Shown here: positions 49,506 through 58,549 of the stretch, one piece after another
Numbering within the stretch: the first letter of the stretch is position 1
Layout: every line of letters starts with the position of its first letter
NCBI GenBank assembly: GCA_018417955.1
Contig: JACTVC010000011.1
Location: 432,262 to 496,261, forward strand
Source: Laccaria trichodermophora
Taxonomy: Eukaryota > Basidiomycota > Agaricomycetes > Agaricales > Hydnangiaceae
Reading direction: 5' to 3'
DNA length: 64,000 bases
The notes under the pieces: generated by a model
What the model was told of the DNA's origin: nothing
Database searches by the model: none
What the model saw: only the letters and a program-made list of their open reading frames with translations
Position numbers and translations under genes: made by a program

Positions 49506-51570
49506 CTACCCAAGTCGATTCAGTGTATTTGTTAACACCCGCAGATCATCGTCTTTGGTGATCTTCAGGTCTTCACTGACCCTACCCGCAAGCAACTCAT
49601 CATTAAGCCTCCATGTAGGATAACATGCCTCTCCTTCTTTACCTCCCCAATCAAAGTCGAGCAACATTACAGATTGACCTTCGCAGGCGATGTTTGGACT
49701 CCGCAAGTCACCATGGCAGAGACCCTGATCATGAAAATTTTCCATGAGGGCCCGAAGCTGACCCTCCCAAAGCTGTCTGTGAGTTGGCAGCAGTGAGCTG
49801 TGAGTGATCGGCATGGCAGACTCCACATATCTCATGGCTACTGCACACCACCCACCAGGAAGTCGCTCGAAAGCATAAATGGCCGGAGCATGTCGTAATC
49901 TGGCGCAAAAATCGTGCAACTCGATCGAATACTTTCTAGCAAACTTGATGACGACACGTTGCTTGTCGGGACCTGGCGTCTCTGCGACATACAAAAGGCG
50001 GTTGGGTAGCCTTTCAGGAAAGAAACTTTGGATCTCAAAGCTGAAGTATTGGTTAGATGGGGGGTAGCTGCATAGTCTGGTGACTGCAGGAAAACGACGA
50101 GTAGGAGTAGGAATTATGGCAGCCGGGTTCCTCAAAATCATTGTGGCATCCTGGATAATACAAGCTTGCAGCACAGATGAGGCCACAAAGGCGGAATAGA
50201 GACAAGTGCGATCCCGACCATCCGAAGCTGACTCAATGCAGGAGAAAGTTGGCGTCAGCGCAATAATCCGAAAACGATGGTCAATGGCGATGATTGCGTA
50301 GAACGTGATGTCACATCCTATGAAATCAGAATAAAGATGAAATGCAGAGATATCTAACTTACCAATGATCGTCAAGCCGAGGCAAGGTACCCTCCATCCT
50401 TCATAGATTTGTTGATCCATTCTTGAATCTAAACGCGCGACGTGGCCTGTAAGCTCGACTGTGGGGAGTGAATTGATCCCGGCGATCGAATTTTTGAACC
50501 CTACACTTATGGTCCCTGCGCCATGAATCGCAATATTGTGACCGTCGGATCTGATAGAACCAATGGCAGCGGCGGAAATCGGAGGAATCGGAGTGGCTCT
50601 ACGTGCTGCAAAAATCTTGTTAAGGCAGTTTAGGCCTACATCCCTCCGCTCATCTTCATGGCCAAAGTATCCTGTCATTTTGGTTGCAAAATCATCCAAT
50701 GCATTGTGCAATTCCCGAACCTCAACATCAGCGAGCCCAGGGACATCGTCATGACCGGCCATAACATCCAAAAAGTGACCAAATCCGTCATAAAGAAGTG
50801 GGATAGGCGGGATGTCAGCATCGGGATGTGGTTGGTCATCCAGGATCTTCTCAGAGGGATCATTTTGAAGATTCAGATATAACGATGGTTTGCCTGCATC
50901 TGAGGGAGCCATTGTGGCCAGTCTAGTTCGCTTCAAGCGATCGTGAACGCCTTCGGCCGGTTCACCAGGCTTGCGTTTGCTTGGACCTGAAAGAAATGGA
51001 ATTTGAGCAGAGGGGAAGTTAGATGTCCGAGTCGCCCGCCCGCGCAAACACAATGGCAGAGGCACAGCACCGGAAGAACGGGAAGAGGTTACGGGCGATC
51101 GAAGAGTGGGAAGATATCCGCGAGGATAAATGGATATGAAGTGAAGGAAGACAAATCAGCACGCTCATTCATTATCGATGTCCTAAGTACTCACCGACGA
51201 ACGGAGTCTGCACGATAACATGGAGGTAGCCTTGGGCAGGATTAGGAAAGGCGTCCGACAAAATGTCCGATTCCAGGAGAAAATCGTCTTCTACCAACTG
51301 ATATTTGCTGACTTCATTTTTAAGGTTTTTGGTTATCTTGATGGAAACCTTGTACGAAGTAAGTTATTATAAGGCATGAAATAGACAACGCTGAAAAAAA
51401 TCGCTAACCTTGCAGATGGTAAGTTGGGCAGCGTCAAGACCAGCAAGTGCATGAGAATCCTCCTTCAAAACTTCCTTTTTTAGGTCGCTCACTGTGTCAT
51501 CGTGTGCGACGTCGACAGAAAAAGGGCTTTCGCTCTTTTCGAGGATCCAGCAAAATAGCTTCATCCTCAT
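49506..51570 (-). CDS. Crinkler-type header fused to a protein-kinase-like domain
   Basis: Exons 51570..51409, 51348..51195, 50986..50363 and 50317..49506 encode 583 aa. Residues 1-105 form a ubiquitin-like header: MKLFCWILEKSESPFSVDV, TVSDLKKEV, LTICKVSI, ending YLHVIVQTPFVG, which resembles the HVLVxxP end of Crinkler (CRN) N-terminal domains. A bipartite basic patch (SKRKPGE...RLKRTR, ~108-125) may be an NLS. A central domain (~130-330) is unrecognised. The C-terminus is kinase-like: VVIK lysine (~438), HGDLRSPN catalytic loop (Asp517), DFD metal motif (~534-536), with a very short C-lobe. CRN-header proteins are nucleus-targeted effector or conflict proteins in oomycetes and fungi. Role here is inferred. 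Intron 50987..51194 is unusually long (208 nt), so an exon could be missed. Intron 50318..50362 is in-frame and may be retained. Confidence 0.75.
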
Positions 51571-52370
51571 AGGTGTGTTGTGATGAGAAATACATGAGTA
51601 ACATATTTCAGCATGACTGGAATGAGACAATTACACGACATAACTTTTTATTTGACCACGAAACGACTATGAGATAACTACATGACTACCAAATGACTGT
51701 AACCTACATATAGTTGACATCAGGAGACGGGACCACACGACTTGACACGACTAAAGCCGGACTTGGCGAAGTCAACTTGTAGTCAAAATTTTGTAAAAAA
51801 GACTGCTTTTAGTCATGTCGTGCATTTTCGTGCACATATGACCGAGACCTGACGAATCGTTTTTACTGAGGGTCCTTCGAGGCGTGGGTTCGAAGCCCGC
51901 TCTCATCACTTACTCCATCTGTAATTGAATAACGCGAAGTTATCCTATCCAGTGAAAAGGGACAGATTTTTTCGACATGCATGAACTTGGTAAGTAAAAC
52001 TAAAGCGGACTCACAATAACTAGTTGAAGATCCAGGCCCAGTGTAAGAAGCGCTGTGAGGTGAGAAAGGCTGAATGAGAGATTTTCTTATTCAGATACAG
52101 TATATATATGATATCGTTTCTTCGAATCAAATAATCCGGATAATGATAATGTTATATGTAGTACTACTCGTACAAACGCATACATATGGTTGAGATCATC
52201 GTGTTAAATATGGTATTAGGAACGTCATAACACTGGCACGTCGCCCGCATTCAATGCACAATAGCCAAACCCGAGAATACGCTTCCACCCAAAATAAATA
52301 GATAAACGCGTCAACGTCTCAACTCCGAGGTGACAACCCCGCCAATCTATCGCCCGCAGCCGCCGCCTCA
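51571..52370. other. Gene-free interval with tRNA-like and hairpin sequences
   Basis: About 800 bp. 51640-51840 is rich in repeated acgac/gact motifs and contains an imperfect inverted repeat (51735-51765 against 51805-51832). A tRNA-like T-arm follows at 51884-51900. 52050-52300 is AT-rich with no coding potential and forms the 3' flank of the next minus-strand gene. Confidence 0.4.
51866..51909 (+). ncRNA. tRNA-Leu/Ser-like 3' half fragment (B box)
   Basis: The stretch has an exact Pol III B-box match (ggttcgaagcc) inside a possible T arm: stem gtggg / cccgc around loop ttcgaag, followed by seven bases and an A as in an acceptor 3' strand. A variable-arm-like gtccttcgaggc precedes it, as in tRNA-Leu. 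No matching 5' acceptor strand, D arm or A box is found within 200 bp upstream, so this is a fragment, a tRNA-derived SINE piece or chance. Confidence 0.35.
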
Positions 52371-53214
52371 TCAAACATCAACCTTCTCGAGACGCGACTC
52401 TGTCTCCTTCTCATCGCTCGCCCCCGATTTCACCTTCTCATCGCTCGTATCAAGATTACCATTGGCAGCAGCGCGCGCCACCTTGTCCGCTTTGAGCAAG
52501 ACAACCGCCGCAATAAAGGTGAAAAAGAGTGAGAACCATGGGAAGATGGCTACCAGTCTGACTGTGGGTTCGAACGTTAGTAAAATTAAACAAGGGAGAG
52601 AAGAGACGTACTGTAGTCAATCTTGCTATACACAGGCGTACTCCCACTAGCAGCGGAAACCTTGTCAACAACCTCCTTAGGCAACTCCAGCGCTCCCACG
52701 AACGCGCGAACAACGGCCTCGCGCGTAGCGAAGAACAGCATGAATGGAATCATTGCTGCCAAAAGGACGAAGCAGCAAAAGAAAAGGGAGTATGCTTGGA
52801 TGCGGAGGGTTTTTGTTGAGAGCACACGGAGTTTAGCGAAGAACGATGAGGAAGAAGAGGAGGAGGATGAAGAGGGAGAAGGAAGGAGAAGGGGAACGAT
52901 GTAGTTGAATGTGAGTATTGAGATTAGTGTTGAAGATGTTGTTGCTAGGACGCCTACGTCGAATATGTCTAGGGTAGGACGAGGTGTTAGCGTCTTTGTT
53001 TGACAAGGGAGGATGAGGAAAAAAACAACGACGAACCATGTACATCAATACTAACAACCGTAGGCGCCGTAGCCAACTTTTTCAAGTGACTCTGGGACTG
53101 ATTTGACTTGACGAGGGAGTTCAAGCCTACAGACGCGGCGATGACGGCGAAGCACCATGATAAAGAGAGTGCGACAAGGCGGGCATTACGCATTGGCATT
53201 GATGTAGTGGCCAT
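52371..53214 (-). CDS. Small four-helix membrane protein, unrecognised
   Basis: Exons 53214..53037, 52968..52612 and 52561..52371 encode 241 aa. Hydrophobic segments: LVALSLSWCFAVIAASVGL (~12-31), VLATTSSTLISILTFNYIVP (~66-86), YSLFFCCFVLLAAMIPFMLFF (~118-140) and LVAIFPWFSLFFTFIAAVVLL (~182-203). There is a serine homopolymer between the second and third, and a charged Lys/Glu cytosolic tail. Four-span proteins of this size resemble tetraspan or MARVEL-like fungal membrane proteins, but no diagnostic motif is present, so no function is given. The model keeps the frame across both introns and ends in KEKVDV-like charged residues. Confidence 0.75.
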
Positions 53215-55192
53215 TTCTTTGTCTCTAGTTCAACCAGAGGAGTATACGGATACAGGGAGAGAAAAATGGTCGAGTCGCCGGGGGAGGAGAGGAGAGACGA
53301 AGGAGACGGGGGGACGACATCTCTTGCCCCGCAGCGCTTTTATGCACTCGTACGGGTATCAGCAGGAACATGTCGCTCGTCCAAGGCCGTCAATGAGAAG
53401 AGTAGTAGTCCAAGACGAGATGGGATCTTCAACTTAGTGCTCGGTCGTTTTTGAGCACCATGTGGGTCGCCTCACTCGCCTTGGTAGCCCTTGGTTTATT
53501 CCCCTTCGCTTCAGCCCTCGGAGCCCCTACCTGCCTAAGAAGAGGGGAAAAGTCGTAACAGGAAGCCTGTGATTTCTTACGACCCCATTTCATATACAAA
53601 CCAGGCACCGATTCAACAATCAAGAGCGAAATATCGCACTTCAGATGGGGTGTGGCATATGCTCAGGCGACACCATTCATCACGCAGCATGCGTATGCAC
53701 GGAGTGCTTCACGTGGGCTCCAAGCACTTCGCGACGCGATGGCTGCCCCATTCACGGATGTCAAAGACATCCACAAACCCAGCTAGCAAAACATCACGAG
53801 TTTGTGCTGGCATAAAATTTCTCAAGGGCATTCCACCTCAGTTGGCATTGCAACCTTTGTAGAGCACGCTCAGACTCAGACAAATTTATGACATTGACAA
53901 GACACACCCTGCTACAAACTCCCCAACAAAAAATCGCTAGATTTGATTTGGGAAGGCTTCCGTGTGTTGGATAACTTGATGTGTTACTTGATAAACATTT
54001 CCGTGATAGAAAAGAATCAGCCGCCAGCCATCCTGAGAGAACAATACGACTTGTTTCTGTTGCAAAAAAGCTGAATGGCAATGTCTTGTCTTCGAAAAGA
54101 AGTCAATTTTCATGGTGGCGAATGTAGGAAAGTAAAGTACGCACACTTTCCAACTATGATAGTCAAATGATAGTCCCAAAGAGACCGTCCCATTCCATAG
54201 CTCTTGCTCAGATGCGATCGAACATTGTAACATAGGAATCGTGCACGAGAATTGATGGAGACCTGAATTCGAAATGTAAGGTGCAGGAAACAGAGGGTAG
54301 CAGACAACGTGTGCTCCGTCGCTCTATACCACTCCGCTTGAAGCGCCTGCCAACCTTTGTCGGCTACCTTCCATCGTTCATTATTCCACTCTCAATTATC
54401 GGGGTATGAAGACGGCAGTTGGGCTATGAGCAAGAGTCTGACTGCTCCCTCACTGCAGTTTTTGACGGTCAGGTCAACCATCCCCGCATACTGCGCTATA
54501 ATTTCGGATTTCCTGAGAGGTGGACAACTCCATGCGGAAAGAAGGGGTCAACAAATGGAGAGTGCTGTTTCGATTTAGAAGAAGAAAGGAGTCCCCCACA
54601 GCGTTTATACGCCTTTATGGGTTGACGGTGCGCTGGAGGGCGCGATGATGATGGTACTATGAGACACTCAATCTGTTGCTTGTGTCACTAATTATTCCAA
54701 CAGAAGCCCGTTCAATCTACAAACATACATTCAAACGTCAAAGGGGAGAGGATTTCGATCTTCTTGCCAGGTCTTGTATCGGTCTGAATTTTGGGACGCC
54801 GTTTGCAAAACACGGCGGTCGAGTCAAAGACAACTTCGGCCCCGTCAAATCGTCAATGTCGAACAACCACTCAAGTCGCTAGATTTGATTTTGGGAAGGC
54901 TTCCTTGTCGGATACATACTTTTCTCCCTAAGTGTTCGCCACCCACTTGAACTTGCACTCCGACGTTCTTTGTATTTTTCCAGGCACCGGAAAGGCCTAT
55001 GCATGTGCTGAATGGAGAGGAGGAGGGGCTACTCATTCAACTTGAGAACACCCTACGTGCGAGATGACGTTTGAAGAATAAGCGCCAATGCCTCGTGGAT
55101 GGATGATGTCGATGAAGGCGTGTTTGATAACTCTTTCTTTCAATCGTCCATCTTGCTTATAATATTCCAACAGATTCCGGTTGGAAACAGCG
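53215..55192. other. Decayed repeat region without a supportable gene
   Basis: Nearly 2 kb holding only broken open frames on both strands. Two 28/29-bp segments at 53934-53962 and 54876-54904 (tcgctagatttga...gggaaggcttcc) are nearly identical, and the flanking minus-strand frames end similarly (NQI then stop). The region therefore probably contains two decayed paralogous 3' ends. 54674-54732 resembles 57094-57154. An open frame at 53429-53623 (-) could be a remnant exon but cannot be extended. Confidence 0.45.
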
Positions 55193-56620
55193 ATGTCCCC
55201 TTTGCCTGGCAGTCGTGACCATACGTCCAGTTCTACTCCTCTTTTAGACGGCAAAGGGGGTACACACTCAGCAGCAAAAGGAGGAAAGTCAACGAAAAGG
55301 ACGGGTCCTAACTATGGTGTGCCCCATTCCGAAAGCTCAACTCCTGGCTTCAATGGCCTAATTTACTCACGCAGTATACTACCGTCTATACACTAAACTA
55401 GGCGCTTTTGAATCAAATTATCCCCTCTACTGCAACGACCGTTTCATCGGCCGCATTCCATCGAAATCTTTTGTCCCTCCTCATACCGTGGCGTCTATTA
55501 AGTGGTCCCTGTGCAAGCTTGAGGGCCTCTCGGAGCCCGACAAGGCGCTTCTCTTCACATCGCTCTCAAGCCCAGCACCCAAAGAAGACTCTGCCCGCCT
55601 CTCTTTGTACGCTCCTTCTGGGCCAGGTCTGTCTGAACAAGATTTGATCATGTTGGTTGTTGAGTCGGAGAAGAGGACCAAGGAGGTCACACAGTCGGAG
55701 AAACTGCCGGAATACTCTGATGATACCAATATCCGCTACAGCAAGTCTTGTCTTCTCCTACCCAAATAGTGCACTCATCAGCTTTGCAGTATACTATCGT
55801 GTTTACTCATCAGAAGGAGGAGATAAAAAGGCAAAGACATCCTTTGATGAAAGCGACATTTCTTTAGGACGAGTCAACACCCTCCTCGTCGCTCCCCCTC
55901 ACACCGCTGGCTCTTTGAAAGCATGCATCGCAAAGGTGGAAGGCCTTGTCACGCCAGATCATGCGCTCTACAAGGACATGGAACTCTTCCAAGACATGAA
56001 TAGTGACACAGCCATGATCGACGCTGACGTGATATCCTTTCAAGATGACATTTATCCAGGTAGCGATGAAGGTGATCCTGTAGCCCTTGCCAATGCAATT
56101 GTCGATACAGCAGTGGACCAAAAGGCTAAATCTACCTCAGGTAAAATTCTCAGTGAATATCCACCAGGCACTGTGGCAACAAACTGTGCTCTTTTTCAGA
56201 TGGACCAGATCCAAATTTCCCAAAACGCGCTCGATTAACTTTTACTTACAGTGAGTAACAGGTCCTGAGCCAATTCTCATGCTATAGTATCCCACTGCAG
56301 ATTACGAAGGAGTACAACCCACCTGGCTATCAATAAACCAAAATGAGATTGTTTACACAGATGGAGTTATCGTTACCAGCCGTATTACTTTCCTTTTCTG
56401 CTTTGCCACCCAGTTGACACTTCATCGGGACAGAGGGTTATCGAGGCTTCATGGCGATCAACTCAAAGGGTGAAAAAGGCTGTGAGTTCCCGATTTGCCT
56501 TTGGGTTACTAAGTGGTTGTTGATTTTCTTTGGCAGTCGTGTATGAGCGTGAGTAGTCTTCTCCCACTGTCGGAGTATTTGATATTCACCGTTTCCCTAG
56601 AATATATTGCTGTTGATTGA
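55193..56620 (+). CDS. Unrecognised eight-exon gene with an internally repeated domain
   Basis: Exons 55193..55316, 55402..55740, 55790..56140, 56200..56250, 56301..56381, 56434..56481, 56537..56548 and 56601..56620 give 341 aa with an exact frame. I know no family. Two related segments are seen: VPPHTVASIKWSLCKLEGL (~68-86) and VAPPHTAGSLKACIAKVEGL (~187-206), each followed by an acidic stretch, then a conserved-looking end: VQPTWLSINQNEIVYTDGV, GYRGFMAINSKGEKGFVYE and a short tail. Composition suggests a soluble protein. The N-terminus is Ser/Gly-rich. Intron 55741..55789 starts GCAAGT (GC-AG). Exons seven and eight are 12 and 20 nt. The start and the first intron (an alternative 28-nt version exists) are the least certain parts. 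Decayed relatives may lie upstream. Confidence 0.65.
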
Positions 56621-57232
56621 TTGGTGAACATCGAAGACTGTATGCTTTCGGAATGGGATATGTCAGGACTTAGGCTCAGAGGGGATCGGGATACCAGTAC
56701 CGTATACCTGTTAGTATGTAACACAAGAAATGAGGATCTGATTGTGAAAAACGAACTTGCACTTGTAAGCGTAACTGCCGACTGTTGAGGCTTTCAAAAG
56801 CTCAGTGCTGCTCAGAGATTCATATGAATCAGTACGTACCGGGGCCTCTTCCGAGACCTACTTCCACTTAAACTAGTACTCCCGACTATGCTCCTCAAAT
56901 AACTCAATTTGAACCACTCACACCTTACCAGGGCGCCACCAGATTTGAAGTATCCATTTATACTTCCACGATCTGGAACCTCTTGAAATCGCGCTCCGAC
57001 GTGCGTAATGGATACAGTGAGTAGAAGTATAGAGCTGAAGAGGCCTGCTGTCTACAGAGTTGCGTAGTCTGGTGGAGATACGAAATCCTAACCCGTTGCT
57101 TGAGTCACTAATCATTTGAATAGAAGAAGCCTATGCAACGTACAAACATACATCCAATGGGTATATAATTACAATACATTGAACCTCATTCCAGCTCATT
57201 CCTAAGCAATCAAATATCATATGAACCCGACG
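56621..57232. other. Intergenic region with a diverged repeat
   Basis: About 610 bp between a plus-strand and a minus-strand gene end. 57094-57154 resembles 54674-54732 (both begin gttgctt and end acaaacatacat), indicating an old duplication of about 2.4 kb spacing. No gene is supportable. Confidence 0.4.
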
Positions 57233-58434
57233 TTATTTCTTAGCAGCCTTACGCTGCTTCGCAGTCGTCCGCTTTGGTGCGTGAGCTGAAGCTTCTGAAG
57301 TCCCGCCCTCACTGTCCGTCGCAGGCGCCGACACAGGTCCTGACTCCTTCTCAACCGATTGTTTCTCCTGAGCCTGAGACATCTTCTGTGCCTCAATAGC
57401 CTGAGCAGTTTGCTTTCCTGGCTTATGCATCAGATTGATCAAGATAGATCCAACCGTGCCCGAGAGGAGGAGGAGGATCCAGCGCGGGACGACTACCGTC
57501 CAATTGTAGATCTTCGTAAGCACTGTGGCGAAGTGGTCCATGAGCCACTCACTATGTGAGATGAATAGGTGCGAGGAAAGATAAAAACATTGGGGGCTTA
57601 CCGCTCGCCTCCGGGACCCCAGATTGATTTCCATGGGGCGGTTGCTGTCCACCCTTCTTGTGCGAGGAATTCGCGAAGGGAGTCAGGCCGAAGCCTCAAG
57701 TGCTGTGGTCGGTAGAAACGCAGGGTTTGACCTCTGTCTTTTAATATGACGAGGTATGGTGCCCTATAAGAGAATGTAAGGGTTATGAATGTCTGCAAGT
57801 GAAAATTGCGTACTGCCAGACGTTCCACTTGGTGGTGATATGAGTAACGTTGAGATAGTCTATGCGACCCCATCGAACGTTTGGTAAATCTCCCGCAACC
57901 TCCGTCTCGTTGTACGCGTTGTCGAAGACTTCGTCAAGAAATTTGGAGACGCCCTCTTGTTTTGAAGAGGTGGAAGAGCTGATATCAGACAATCAGAACG
58001 CAGCGCGTAACCTGATTTTTCTTTACATACATGACGATCATCCAGACCCTGTCTTTTTCTTCTTCTTCCGTGAGTTGCTCGTTTACAATGATGTCCTTGT
58101 AATTGTGATCCGTGATAAGGGGTATACGCTCGTCCCACAACTTGTTTGTAAATGCAAGTTGGACTCTTTCAGTGATGTTGATACCGAACTTGGAGAACAC
58201 GGCCACAGCAGGATCGGAAGTGAGAAGCCTGTTGATATCGAATAGCTGCGACAAGCGCAAAGGCTTGGATTGTTTGGGTTGTGTTTCCACTACAGGTTTG
58301 GGGGTATATGTAGGGTCGGCCGAGGCAGCATCGGTGATGGTGTGGACTTTTTGACCCGGTTTCCAACCCTCTGAAATATACTGTGCGTTGACGAACAACG
58401 CGCAGGCTAGAAGGCCAAGAGTCGCGAGCCTCAT
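57233..58434 (-). CDS. Secretory-pathway thioredoxin-like membrane protein
   Basis: Exons 58434..58031, 57978..57814, 57763..57602 and 57551..57233 encode 349 aa. A signal peptide (MRLATLGLLACALFVNAQ) opens it. The middle has a thioredoxin-fold feel: MIVMYVISS-like strand, KFLDEVFDNAYNE helix, VRWGRIDYLNVTHITTKWNV, then APYLVILKDRGQTLRFYRPQ. A membrane span WTVVVPRWILLLLSGTVGSIL (~258-278) and a Lys/Ala-rich cytosolic tail with AKQRKAAKK end the protein. No Cys-x2-Cys is present, so oxidoreductase activity is unlikely. The topology suggests a luminal domain anchored in the ER with a basic tail that could act as a retrieval signal (inference). Starts 115 bp from KEX1. Confidence 0.75.
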
Positions 58435-58549
58435 GGTAGGGACGAGGAGCGCTAGAAGCGAGCACGTGCACGTGAGGATCACATCGCTGGCAGCGCAGCT
58501 ACATTGAACTTTAAGTTATTGGCTCAAGTGCAAGTCAAGTCTTGGCCTT
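58435..58549. promoter_or_regulatory. 115-bp bidirectional promoter, thioredoxin-like gene / KEX1
   Basis: Two secretory-pathway genes start head to head across 115 bp, so they almost certainly share promoter DNA. The interval contains gcacgtgcacgtgag at about 58462-58476: two CACGTG E-box-like cores in direct succession (bHLH sites, Pho4/Cbf1 type). Use is inferred. Confidence 0.5.

Noticed and set aside
53429..53623. Minus-strand frame with VPGLYMKWGRKKSQASCYDF as a gene
   Set aside because: No start/splice context or recognisable domain. Kept only as a possible remnant exon.
55370..55401. 28-nt first intron in the unknown eight-exon gene (gtatac...actag)
   Set aside because: A normal-length alternative (55317..55401) fits the same phase, so the short version is not required.
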